A stretch of 64,000 bases of DNA from Gemmatimonadota bacterium (GTDB lineage Bacteria > Gemmatimonadota > Gemmatimonadetes > Gemmatimonadales > GWC2-71-9), in the NCBI GenBank assembly GCA_003169895.1, contig PNAE01000007.1:1068314-1132313 (forward strand), in the 5' to 3' direction. Below are positions 50,967 through 60,017 of the stretch, in pieces (the first letter of the stretch is position 1; each line of letters opens with the position of its first letter). The translations under genes and the position numbers were made by a program. Under the pieces are notes generated by a model, which saw only the letters and a list, made by a program, of their open reading frames with translations, was not told where the DNA came from and made no database searches.

Positions 50967-52459
50967 ACCTGTGGGCGACCAAGTCCATCGGTGCGCTTCG
51001 CGCCGAGGCGGAGGCCACCGGCGAACACTCGCTGCGGCGTTCGCTCGGTGCGCTCAACCTGACCACGCTCGGCATCGGCGCGATCATTGGGGCCGGCATC
51101 TTCGTGCTCACTGGCCAGGCGGCGGCGCAATTCGCCGGACCGGCGGTGTGGATCTCGATGATCATCGTCGGGATCGCCTGCACCTTCGCCGGGCTCTGCT
51201 ACGCCGAGATGGCCAGCGTCGTGCCGGTGGCGGGGAGCGCGTACACGTATTCGTACGCCACCATGGGTGAGCTGGTCGCCTGGATCATCGGGTGGGACCT
51301 GGTGCTCGAGTATGCGGCCGGCGCCGCGACGGTCGGCGTCGGCTGGTCGGGGCACCTGGTAGACCTGCTCAAGAACTTCGGCATCGTGCTTCCGGCGTCG
51401 CTCACCAATGCGCCGACCGCGTGGTGCACCGCCGACAACGTCACCCAGGCCGTGGCGGCATGTGCGCACTCGGGACTCAACCTCACCGGCGCGTTGCTCA
51501 ACGTGCCGGCGGTGTTCGTGGTCGCCGTCATGTCGACCATTCTGGTGATCGGCATCAAGGAGTCGGCGACGGTGAACAGCTTCATCGTCATCTTCAAGGT
51601 TGCGATCGTGCTATTGATCGTCGCCGTGGGGTTGGCGCACGTGACGCCGGCCAACTGGCATCCGTTGATTCCGAAGAACACCGGCACCTGGGGCAGCTAC
51701 GGCTGGTCCGGCGTGCTGCGCGGCGCCGGTCTGGTCTTCTTTGCGTACATCGGGTTTGACGCCGTGAGCACCGCAGCCCAGGAATCGAAGAATCCCCAGC
51801 GCGACCTGCCGATCGGCATTCTCGGCTCACTGGCCATCTGCACCGTGCTGTACATCGTCGTGTCGGTGGTGTTGACCGGGATGGTGCCATATGCCGAACT
51901 CAATGGCAACGCACCGGTGGCGTATGCGATGGAAAAGGTCGGCGCCCCGGGCTTCATCCGCGTGCTGATCGACATCGGCGCCGTGCTCGGCCTGGCTTCG
52001 GTCATCCTGGTGATGCTGCTCGGGCAATCGCGCGTGTTCTACTCGATGTCGCGCGACGGCCTGCTGGGCCGCTGGGGCGCGCGGGTACATCCCAAATTCC
52101 GTACGCCGTACATCTCGACCATTTTCACCGGCGTCGCGGTCGGACTCGCCACCGGCATCCTGCCGCTGCAGCTGCTGGGACAGCTGGTCAACATCGGCAC
52201 CCTGCTGGCCTTCGTGCTGGTGTGCGCCGGCGTGCTGATCCTGCGCCGGACGCGGCCCGAGCTGGACCGTCCGTTCCGGACCCCGTTCGTGCCGGTCGTG
52301 CCCATCCTCGGCATCGTCTGTTGCCTCGGCTTGATGGCCACGCTGCCGGGCGACACCTGGATCCGCCTCATCGTCTGGCTGATCATCGGCTTGGGCATCT
52401 ACTTCGGGTACGGGCGGCGGCACAGCACGTTGCAGCGGGAGCTGGGAGCTGGGAGGTAG
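50963..52459 (+). CDS. APC-family permease, tandem paralog of the preceding gene
   Basis: LGALNLTTLGIGAIIGAGIFVLTGQAAAQFAGPAVWISM; FFAYIGFDAVSTAAQESKNPQRDLPIGI; ATGA overlap. Confidence 0.94.
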   Translation: MNLWATKSIGALRAEAEATGEHSLRRSLGALNLTTLGIGAIIGAGIFVLTGQAAAQFAGPAVWISMIIVGIACTFAGLCYAEMASVVPVAGSAYTYSYATMGELVAWIIGWDLVLEYAAGAATVGVGWSGHLVDLLKNFGIVLPASLTNAPTAWCTADNVTQAVAACAHSGLNLTGALLNVPAVFVVAVMSTILVIGIKESATVNSFIVIFKVAIVLLIVAVGLAHVTPANWHPLIPKNTGTWGSYGWSGVLRGAGLVFFAYIGFDAVSTAAQESKNPQRDLPIGILGSLAICTVLYIVVSVVLTGMVPYAELNGNAPVAYAMEKVGAPGFIRVLIDIGAVLGLASVILVMLLGQSRVFYSMSRDGLLGRWGARVHPKFRTPYISTIFTGVAVGLATGILPLQLLGQLVNIGTLLAFVLVCAGVLILRRTRPELDRPFRTPFVPVVPILGIVCCLGLMATLPGDTWIRLIVWLIIGLGIYFGYGRRHSTLQRELGAGR

Positions 52460-52471
52460 GGGCTGGGAGCT
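52437..52471. repeat. Heptamer tandem repeat, GGGAGCT class
   Basis: GGGAGCT GGGAGCT GGGAGGT AGGGGCT GGGAGCT then ATCCCAGT; contains the TAG stop (52457-52459) of the upstream permease. Confidence 0.85.
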
Positions 52472-52494
52472 ATCCCAGTCATTAGCTTCTCCGC

Positions 52495-53505
52495 ATGACC
52501 ACGCCGGATTACAACCTCCCCGCCGCTGCCCGCGAAATAGCGGCGCTGGTAGGTCCGGGCCGCCGCATCTGCCTCACCACGCACGTCAACGCCGACGGCG
52601 ACGGCCTCGGCAGCGAGGTCGCGATGGTGCACCTGCTGCGTGCCCTCGGCGCGGCCGTGTACGTCACGAACCCCACCGCCACGCCGCCGCGATTCGCATT
52701 TCTCTTTGCCGACATACCGGATGCCGACAAGAGCGGCGCGGCGGTCAAGGAACTCCGCCGGGCCGATGCGATCATCGTGCTCGACATCACCGACCTGCCA
52801 CGACTTGGCGGCCTGGCGGACACGGTACGAGACAGCGGCGTGCCGGTCGCTTGCATCGATCATCACGTCAGCCCGGGCACGCTGCCCGACGGCCCGCGCC
52901 TGGTCGACGCTTCGGCGGCCGCCACGGGCGAGCTGATCTATCTGCTCGCGCGCGAGGCCGGCTGGCCCGTCACGGCCGCCGCCGCGCGCGCGTTGTACGT
53001 CGCGCTGGTGACCGATACCGGTGGATTCCGCTTCTCGAACACCCGGCCGCGGACCCTTCGCATCGCCGGCGACCTGCTTGAGGCTGGTGTGGACCCGGAG
53101 CAGGTGTACCTCGACGTCTACGCCGGCGCCCCGGTCGGTCGTCCGCGCCTGCTCGCCGAGGTGCTGCAGACCCTCGTGGTGGAAGAGGACATCGGCCTTG
53201 CATGGGTCACCGTGCCGCCGGGGGCCCTGGAGCGGCATGGCGTCGATCCTGATGACCTCGATGGTGTGGTGGAACACGCCCGCTCGGTGCGGCGGGTGCG
53301 CCTGGCGTTGCTGTTCCGGGAGATGTCCGGGCATCGCGTCAAGACTTCACTCCGCAGTGTCGGTAACGTGAACGTCGCGGAGTTGGCAAGGCAGTTTGGC
53401 GGCGGCGGACACGCCAAGGCTGCCGGTGTGGCCATGCCCGGAACACTCGCCGATGTGCAGGCGACGGTCCTGGCTGCGGCGCGGGCCTATCTCAGGGCTG
53501 GTTGA
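52495..53505 (+). CDS. nrnA: DHH-family phosphoesterase, NrnA-like oligoribonuclease/pAp phosphatase
   Basis: LTTHVNADGDGLGSEVAMVHLLRALG, IDHHVSPG, VTDTGGFRFSNT, ARQFGGGGHAKAAGVAMPG. Confidence 0.92.
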   Translation: MTTPDYNLPAAAREIAALVGPGRRICLTTHVNADGDGLGSEVAMVHLLRALGAAVYVTNPTATPPRFAFLFADIPDADKSGAAVKELRRADAIIVLDITDLPRLGGLADTVRDSGVPVACIDHHVSPGTLPDGPRLVDASAAATGELIYLLAREAGWPVTAAAARALYVALVTDTGGFRFSNTRPRTLRIAGDLLEAGVDPEQVYLDVYAGAPVGRPRLLAEVLQTLVVEEDIGLAWVTVPPGALERHGVDPDDLDGVVEHARSVRRVRLALLFREMSGHRVKTSLRSVGNVNVAELARQFGGGGHAKAAGVAMPGTLADVQATVLAAARAYLRAG

Positions 53506-53556
53506 TCGGTCTTCCGGCCCCTTGTACCACGCTCTTCGCCGTATAGCTTCCGCCGA

Positions 53557-53817
53557 GTGAACGGATCCATTGCACTGCCGACAGCCGACGAGTTGCTCGA
53601 CCGCATCGAGCGCACTGTCGATGAGATGCGCCCCTACATCGCTTCGCACCGCGGCAGCGTCGAGGTGGTCGACTTCGACGCCAGCCAGGGTCGGTTGCTG
53701 GTGCGTCTCGGCGGCACCTGTGTCGGTTGCTCCGCCTCGACCGTGACGCTCAAGCAGGGCCTGGAGCTTCGCCTCCGCCACGCCGTGCCTGAGGTGCTGG
53801 TCGTCGAGGCCGTGTGA
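53557..53817 (+). CDS. NifU C-terminal-domain Fe-S scaffold-like protein
   Basis: IASHRGSVEVVDFDASQGRLLVRLGGTCVGCSASTVTLKQGLELRLRHAVPEV (CxxC). Confidence 0.92.
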   Translation: MNGSIALPTADELLDRIERTVDEMRPYIASHRGSVEVVDFDASQGRLLVRLGGTCVGCSASTVTLKQGLELRLRHAVPEVLVVEAV

Positions 53818-54911
53818 GCACGCCCCGGCAGGACCAGGTACGAGCCACCCTCGACGCCATCATCAATTCGCGGACCAGCCAAGGCCTCGTCGCGTCGGGC
53901 ATGATCGACCAGCTCACGGTCGATGAAAGCACCGGCGAAGCCAAATTCACCTTCCTGCTGCGGCGCGACGATCCCGCGACGCTGGTACGTCAGGCGCGTC
54001 AGGCCTTGGTCGCCGCCGGACTGCCGCAGCCGCGCATCACGGTGGTGGACCCCACCGGGCCGTCGAAGACGACCCACGGCGCGCCGCAGAGCGCGCAGGC
54101 CGGCGTTCCGGCGCCAACCCCGATGGAAGTGCCCGGCATCCGAACAGTCATCGCCGTGTCGTCGGGCAAGGGCGGCGTGGGCAAATCCACCGTCACGGTG
54201 AACGTCGCGGTCGCTCTCGCCGAAGAGGGATACCGCGTCGGCATCATGGACGCCGACTTCTACGGTCCGGATCTCCCGCGCATGGTCGGCGTATACGAAA
54301 AGCCGGTGGTCCAGGGCGGACGGATCATTCCGCTCGAGGCCTATGGCGTCAAGCTCATGTCGATCGGGTTTCTGGTCGATCGGGATGCGCCGGCGATCTG
54401 GCGTGGTCCGATCATCACCAAGGTGCTGCAGCAGTTCCTGCACGACGTCGACTGGGGCGAGCTCGACTTCCTGCTCGCCGACATGCCGCCGGGAACCGGT
54501 GACGCCCAACTCTCGCTGGTGCAGCAGGTGCTTGTCAGCGGCGCGGTGATCGTGACCACGCCGCAGGAGGTCGCGGTGGGCGATGCGTTGCGGGGCGCGA
54601 AGATGTTCGAGCGCGTCAACGTGCCGGTCCTCGGTGTGGTGGAAAACATGAGCGGGTTCATCGACCCCATCAGCGGCATGCGCCACGACCTGTTCGGCAG
54701 CGGCGGCGGTGCACGGCTCGCCGACGAGCTGGGCGTACCCCTCCTGGGACAGGTTCCGTTGCAGGCCGGACTCGTCGATGCAGCCGATCGCGGTGAGCCG
54801 ATTGTCGTGGCGGCGCCGACGTCGGCGGCTGCCGTGATACTGCGCGAGATTGCGACCCTGGTGCGGCAGCATGTCGCCGCGGCCCGAGTATCCCTTCCGG
54901 TACTGGAATAA
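53814..54911 (+). CDS. Mrp/NBP35-family Fe-S carrier ATPase
   Basis: VIAVSSGKGGVGKSTVTVNVAVALA, DADFYGPDLPRMVG, LADMPPGTGDAQLSLVQQ. Confidence 0.96.
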   Translation: MSTPRQDQVRATLDAIINSRTSQGLVASGMIDQLTVDESTGEAKFTFLLRRDDPATLVRQARQALVAAGLPQPRITVVDPTGPSKTTHGAPQSAQAGVPAPTPMEVPGIRTVIAVSSGKGGVGKSTVTVNVAVALAEEGYRVGIMDADFYGPDLPRMVGVYEKPVVQGGRIIPLEAYGVKLMSIGFLVDRDAPAIWRGPIITKVLQQFLHDVDWGELDFLLADMPPGTGDAQLSLVQQVLVSGAVIVTTPQEVAVGDALRGAKMFERVNVPVLGVVENMSGFIDPISGMRHDLFGSGGGARLADELGVPLLGQVPLQAGLVDAADRGEPIVVAAPTSAAAVILREIATLVRQHVAAARVSLPVLE

Positions 54912-54920
54912 CACCCGAAC

Positions 54921-55358
54921 ATGATGCGAACGCTTTCATTCGTGGCAGCGCTGCTGCTCGTGGTGATGCACCCCGCTGGCGCGCAACGGTTCGTGACCCT
55001 GGGCCTGTCGGATGCCGACGTCATCGCGACGCTGAAGAAGCTGCAGAAAGCGGTCGGCGCCGGCGACCGTGCCACCGTCGCGGGCATGGTCAACTATCCG
55101 TTGCGCATCAATCACGGACCGGATGACCACACCACGCTCCGCACACGCGCCGACCTGTTGAAGCACTACGACGAAGTGTTTGCACCCGAGGTCCGCCGAG
55201 CGGTCGTGGCCGAAAAACTGACCGACGTGCTCGGCAGCACCGAGGGTGTTCCGCTGGGAAAGGGCGCGGTCTGGCTTGCCAGCACGTGCGACAAGGGTCG
55301 GCCGCCAAGCTGTCACCTGGGTATCACCAGCGTGAATCTCAAGCAGCCACCGCGATAG
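54921..55358 (+). CDS. Hypothetical exported protein
   Basis: Signal peptide MMRTLSFVAALLLVVMHPAGAQ; no family recognised. Confidence 0.6.
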   Translation: MMRTLSFVAALLLVVMHPAGAQRFVTLGLSDADVIATLKKLQKAVGAGDRATVAGMVNYPLRINHGPDDHTTLRTRADLLKHYDEVFAPEVRRAVVAEKLTDVLGSTEGVPLGKGAVWLASTCDKGRPPSCHLGITSVNLKQPPR

Positions 55359-55377
55359 CCGGCAGGGAGCAGGAAGC

Positions 55378-56319
55378 GTGACCGCCACAGGAATCGCGTT
55401 GATCGCCCGGGTCGGCTGGCTCGTGGCAACTGCATCTTGTCTGATGGGCGGGTTGCGACTGGCGTCAGTGCAGGCGCAATCGTCGCCGGTCGAGACGGCG
55501 ATGCGGCACGTCGACTTTCACGTCGATTCCACCCTCGTCATGCACATCGAATACCTGCGTGGCCGGTTGATCGAGCGGCATCCCGGGCAACCGCCCTGGT
55601 TCGACGATCCACGTTCCTTCGATATCGAGATGGATACGGCCAGCATCACGCTGAGTACCACCGCGCTCGCCGACCTGCTCAACCGATACGTCTTCAACTA
55701 CCGCGGTTCACCGCTACGCGCGATCAAGGTGCAGGTGGACCACGGCAGGCTCAAGCAGAGCGGTCGCCTGCATGGCTTGCCGTTCAGTATCATCACCGAC
55801 GCGACGGTGACACCGGGCGGCGAGTTGCGCCTGCATCCCACGACGATCCACGCCTTCGGGATCGGGGTGCAGGGTTTGATGCACCTGTTCGGGCTGTCGC
55901 TGCAGAAGCTCGCCGACGTCGGCAAGGCGCCGGGGGTGCGGATCGCCGGGAATGACCTGCTGTTGACGCCCGCCACCATGCTACCGCCACCGACGACCCG
56001 GGGAAAGCTGGTGGCGGTGGCACTGCACGATTCGGCGCTGACATTGACGTTCGGCGGGCACGGTCCCGTGCGCCCGCTCGTGGTGCCGGACGCGCGCGCG
56101 GTCAACTACATGTACTATCGCGGCGGGACGATCCGGTTCTGGACCCTCACCATGACGCCGGCGGACCTGCTGGTCGTCGATCACGACCCGCGCGATCCGT
56201 TCGACTTCTGGCTGGCACGCTACCGGGCGCAACTGGTCGCAGGCACGTCAAGGAACGCGGCGACGGGAGGGCTGATTACGGAGTGGCCGGATTACAAGAA
56301 GGCGGGAGGCAAGAGGTAA
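55378..56319 (+). CDS. Hypothetical exported protein (possibly LmeA/DUF2993-like)
   Basis: Signal-like N-terminus; LADLLNRYVFNYRGSPLRAIKVQVDHGRLKQSGRL. Stop codon lies in a heptamer repeat. Confidence 0.55.
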   Translation: MTATGIALIARVGWLVATASCLMGGLRLASVQAQSSPVETAMRHVDFHVDSTLVMHIEYLRGRLIERHPGQPPWFDDPRSFDIEMDTASITLSTTALADLLNRYVFNYRGSPLRAIKVQVDHGRLKQSGRLHGLPFSIITDATVTPGGELRLHPTTIHAFGIGVQGLMHLFGLSLQKLADVGKAPGVRIAGNDLLLTPATMLPPPTTRGKLVAVALHDSALTLTFGGHGPVRPLVVPDARAVNYMYYRGGTIRFWTLTMTPADLLVVDHDPRDPFDFWLARYRAQLVAGTSRNAATGGLITEWPDYKKAGGKR

Positions 56320-56431
56320 GAGGTAAGAGGTAAGACGTAAGACGTAAGACGTAAAAGAGAAAAGGGAAAAGGGAACTCCCATTGTACGGAGGCCCCCTTT
56401 CACGTTTCACCTCTCACTCTTCACCTCTCAC
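56309..56431. repeat. Heptamer inverted repeat between convergent genes, GTRAGAS class
   Basis: Left GCAAGAG GTAAGAG GTAAGAG GTAAGAC GTAAGAC GTAAGAC GTAAAAG (56309-56357); right CTTTCAC GTTTCAC CTCTCAC TCTTCAC CTCTCAC (56397-56431). Confidence 0.92.
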
Positions 56432-57291
56432 CGCTGTTCAATCCACTCCACCTCGATCGCCACCATTGACGCCTTCAGCTCGACACTCAACTTGTGCGCC
56501 GCGAGGTCATATCCGGGCGTGATCCAGGCATCTCCGGATTTCACGAAGCCCTTGCTGTCGAACGGTGCCAGGAATCGTTGGCCCGTGAGCCGTACGCTGG
56601 TGCCGCGCGGCAGCTGCAGCCGGAGTCCTCCGACGGCCAAGTCGACGACCAGGGTCAGGTCGCGACGCCACGCGCCCTGGAAGCCGAGCGTGGTGCGACC
56701 TGCGCCCCCATCCACCCGGAGCGCGGAGCAGCCGGCCTGCGCCAGGTGCTGGACATCGAGCTGCGATGCGCCGATGGTGAACGTGGCCGCCTTGCACGTG
56801 CCGCGGGTTGGGCGCGAGAAATCAACCGTGGCGTGTGTCGCCCCGATCCGAAGCTCGAGCTCGGTGAGCGTGGTACCACCGAGGTCCATCGTTGCATCGC
56901 TGGCACCGAGCGAGGCGTCAACGGCCAATGGCACGTCGGCTGCAAGCTCGAACTGCGCGGTCTGTTCCAGTTGCGCGCGTGATGTGACGCGCACGCCCAT
57001 CCCGCCAACCGACTCGACGCCCAGGTGCAGTATCCCGGTGCGCTGGTCATACTGCTGCACCGGAGCATACCGGGTGGCGTCGTAGCGGAGCCTCATCCCA
57101 TACAACATTCCGGCCGGAGCGGGCATCAGGATGAGGCTGCCGCCGCTGAAATCGAGGGTGACGTGCAGGAAGCGTTCGGACGCCACCGGTCGTGACACCG
57201 AGAGCGTCCGCATGCTCTGCCCCCAGCACCGCGATGGGCTGCCGGCGCCGTGGACTCCGAGCAGCACGCCGAGCGCGATCAGGCGTCGCAC
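56428..57291 (-). CDS. Hypothetical exported protein, adhesin-like beta-helix ('toastrack') type
   Basis: GTG start overlapping the upstream TAG; signal peptide VRRLIALGVLLGVHGAG; repetitive beta-strand pattern. Confidence 0.6.
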   Translation of the reverse strand: MRRLIALGVLLGVHGAGSPSRCWGQSMRTLSVSRPVASERFLHVTLDFSGGSLILMPAPAGMLYGMRLRYDATRYAPVQQYDQRTGILHLGVESVGGMGVRVTSRAQLEQTAQFELAADVPLAVDASLGASDATMDLGGTTLTELELRIGATHATVDFSRPTRGTCKAATFTIGASQLDVQHLAQAGCSALRVDGGAGRTTLGFQGAWRRDLTLVVDLAVGGLRLQLPRGTSVRLTGQRFLAPFDSKGFVKSGDAWITPGYDLAAHKLSVELKASMVAIEVEWIEQR

Positions 57292-58520
57292 TAACTGCCG
57301 TCCTTCGCGGGGCGCTTGACCGCTGCGACCCCGAATTGCGGCGTCGCCCAGAGATACTCGTCGGTCATCATCTCCGGCGGCATGAGCCGCCCGGCGAAAT
57401 GTTCGCGAATTCCGCCGCGAGACAGCAGTGCCGCACCGAACCCGACCGTCGCCAACGTCCACGTTGTCAGGGCCGCGGCCAGCAGCATCAGCGTGCCGGC
57501 CACCGGCACCCAGCCGAACGCCACCCACGCCAGCCAGAGAGCGGCCACGGTGCCCAGTCCCGTCGCGACATAGCGATAGGAGTTGGGTGACAGCGCGATA
57601 CCGCGGGCCATGCGCCGGCGCGTTATACGCTCACCCATGGCGTGCGCGACGGCGAGCAGGCCCACCAGCGTGGTGACCACCACGAGTACCAGATAGACGA
57701 CGATCGCGAAGGGCAGCAGCAATGCGCCGGCGATCGTGAGGACCAGGCCGATCACCAGCATACCGAAGGTCGGCAGCACGAGCACCTGGCCAAGCAGTCC
57801 GACCACGAAGCTGCGCCCGAACGAATGAGCGACGGTATCGGAAACGATTTCGAGATTCGGGCGGCCGAAGGTCACCACACCGAATCCGAGCACGGTCAGG
57901 GTGAGCAGCAATCCGGCGAGGCCGGCAGCGTGACGGGCGATCTGGGTGGCGACGGCCGCGGGCGGCACCGGGGGCTCGGCCGCAGCCTGCAGCGTCTGCT
58001 CTGTCCCGCTGATGGTTCCGCTGCCGATCTTGTGAATCCTGCCGCCAACCGAGAGGACATCGCCAACGATCGAGCCGCCGGGGTACACCGTGACATCGCC
58101 ATCGAGCGCGACAACGTTGCCCTCGACGCGGCCATGTACCTCGGCGTCGCCTTCGAGCACCACGACATGGCCGCGGAGTGACTCATCCGATCCGACCGAG
58201 TATCGCCCGATCCTGGCCGACCCACCGATGACCGTCAGTCGGGTCGCACTGAGCGGCTTGCGCAGCGCTGATCGCAGTTGTCGCTCGAGTTGTGCCGGCT
58301 GATCCAGGCGGGCGGGATTGACCGTCGGTCCTTGCGAGTCCGCGCGCTGCACCGCTTGCGGAGTGGGCCCGTTATCGTCGAGAAGCGACGCGAGCAGCAT
58401 GCGCCGCACCCGTTCGGAAAGGTGACCAGTGTCATCGCGCACCGGAGTCGCCATCAGGCGGCCTGGATTGACGAGTGCTGCGAAGAAGAAGAGCGCTGCT
58501 AGCCGGTTACCAGGTCGCAT
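57291..58520 (-). CDS. Membrane protein with bactofilin/polymer-forming-like domain
   Basis: SVGSDESLRGHVVVLEGDAEVHGRVEGNVVALDGDVTVYPGGSIVGDVLSVGGRI followed by multiple TM segments. Confidence 0.75.
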   Translation of the reverse strand: MRPGNRLAALFFFAALVNPGRLMATPVRDDTGHLSERVRRMLLASLLDDNGPTPQAVQRADSQGPTVNPARLDQPAQLERQLRSALRKPLSATRLTVIGGSARIGRYSVGSDESLRGHVVVLEGDAEVHGRVEGNVVALDGDVTVYPGGSIVGDVLSVGGRIHKIGSGTISGTEQTLQAAAEPPVPPAAVATQIARHAAGLAGLLLTLTVLGFGVVTFGRPNLEIVSDTVAHSFGRSFVVGLLGQVLVLPTFGMLVIGLVLTIAGALLLPFAIVVYLVLVVVTTLVGLLAVAHAMGERITRRRMARGIALSPNSYRYVATGLGTVAALWLAWVAFGWVPVAGTLMLLAAALTTWTLATVGFGAALLSRGGIREHFAGRLMPPEMMTDEYLWATPQFGVAAVKRPAKDGS

Positions 58521-59097
58521 TGACCGTCGGCTCGGTCATCAGCCGCCGAAGGCCCATCAAGCCAATCGCGTACGCGCCGGCCAGAACGGCCAACGCGAGC
58601 AATCCGCTGACCGGAGTCGCCAACGTGTCGCGAACCGAGGAAAACCACGGCTGCTCGGTCGCGTTCGCCACAATTGCCTGCAAGGACAACCACAGCGTGT
58701 GACCGGCGTTCTGCAGCGCCGGAGTCGACCAGCGTAGCGCGTCGGCCGGATGGGCGCTCGCCCAGGCGAACCCGGCCGCGATCCCGCCGCCGGCCAGAAG
58801 CACGGCGCCGAGCGCACGCCGCCTGGCTGCCACCGAGCGCGGCGTGCTGAGCCCGGCCGCGACGGCGGCGGGGATGCCAGCGACTACCAGCCGTGCCATG
58901 ACGCGATCAGAAAAGCCCGGAGTTACATCGAATCGGGGCAGGGTGCCGAGCGCGGCGACCAACCGTCCATCGTGCTCCACCATGGCAGCGCAAGCGGGGC
59001 ACGTCGCAAGGTGCGACGTAACCAGCTGCGAGCTGTTTTCGGTGAGGCACGCGTCCAGCTCGTCGGCGGTCAGATGCTTCGGGTCGTGCAGGCTCAT
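58507..59097 (-). CDS. Putative anti-sigma factor (zinc-finger type)
   Basis: SLHDPKHLTADELDACLTENSSQLVTSHLATCPACAAMVEHDGRL, one or more TM segments; downstream of a sigma gene. Confidence 0.8.
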   Translation of the reverse strand: MSLHDPKHLTADELDACLTENSSQLVTSHLATCPACAAMVEHDGRLVAALGTLPRFDVTPGFSDRVMARLVVAGIPAAVAAGLSTPRSVAARRRALGAVLLAGGGIAAGFAWASAHPADALRWSTPALQNAGHTLWLSLQAIVANATEQPWFSSVRDTLATPVSGLLALAVLAGAYAIGLMGLRRLMTEPTVNATW

Positions 59098-59140
59098 GCT
59101 GGGGCCTCCTACGTCAGATTATGGTACAGGTTTCAGGCAA

Positions 59141-59335
59141 GACGAGAGACAAGAGACGTGAGACGTGAGACGTGAGACGTGAGACGTGACCGTCGCCGTC
59201 ATCCCGAGCGAAGCGAGGGATCGCTTCGTCGCGGGCCGATCCCTCAGTCCCTGCGGTCCTTCGGGATGGCTCCGCCGGCTGGCCCTTCTCGTCTCTCTTC
59301 TCCCGTCTCTCGTCTCTCGTCTCTCGTCTCTCGTC
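59141..59335. repeat. Heptamer inverted repeat (GACGTGA/GACGAGA) carrying a REP-like palindrome at its apex
   Basis: Left GACGAGA GACAAGA (GACGTGA)x5 59141-59189; right TCTCGTC TCTCTTC TCCCGTC (TCTCGTC)x4 59287-59335; centre CATCCCGA...TCGGGATG. Confidence 0.92.
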
Positions 59336-59342
59336 GTTGCCG

Positions 59343-59948
59343 TCATCGCGTATCCGCCAGCAAGATCCGCAGCTCGTTTCTCGCCCGGTGGATGTAGGTC
59401 TTCACCGTGCCGAGCGGCAGGCCGAGAATTTCCGCGATCTCCTCGTATGGCCTGCCGTCGATGTGCCGCAGGATGATGCAGCTGCGATACTCCGGGCGGA
59501 GCTTGCCGATCGCCGACTCGATCTGCGAGCCCAGTTCGCGACTGGTGACTTCCTCGAGTTGGGACTCGCGGGCGTCGCCGATCTGGAGCGTCGTGGCTTC
59601 GATCGCTTCGGCGCTCTCGGCGTGCGGCGATCCATCCAGCGAGAGTGTATCGAGCGACCGGCGGCGCAGTTGATCGATGGCGGCGTTGTTGGCGATCTTG
59701 AAGATCCAGCTCGAAAACTTGTACTCGGGCCGATAATTCTCGATGGCGTTGAGCACCTTGATGAACGTTTCCTGCGCGAGGTCCTCCGCCAGTTCGCGGT
59801 CGCGGACCATGCGGTAGAGCAGCGAGAAGACCGGCCGCTGGTAGCGGCGAATCAGCTCGCGATAGGCGGCCTCGCGCCCGCGCGCGGCGTGGCGGACCAC
59901 TTCCTGGTCCGACAACGCGGCCCATTCCACGGGCGTCGGGTTTGTCAT
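59343..59948 (-). CDS. ECF-type RNA polymerase sigma factor
   Basis: LIRRYQRPVFSLLYRMVRDRELAEDLAQETFIKVLNAIENYRPEYKFSSWIFKIANN...PYEEIAEILGLPLGTVKTYIHRARNELR. Confidence 0.96.
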   Translation of the reverse strand: MTNPTPVEWAALSDQEVVRHAARGREAAYRELIRRYQRPVFSLLYRMVRDRELAEDLAQETFIKVLNAIENYRPEYKFSSWIFKIANNAAIDQLRRRSLDTLSLDGSPHAESAEAIEATTLQIGDARESQLEEVTSRELGSQIESAIGKLRPEYRSCIILRHIDGRPYEEIAEILGLPLGTVKTYIHRARNELRILLADTR

Positions 59949-60017
59949 GCGCCGGCCTTGTCACCCTGAGCGAAGCGCCCGCGCCGGGCCTTCGTCCCCG
60001 TGGTAAATTCCCGCCCA

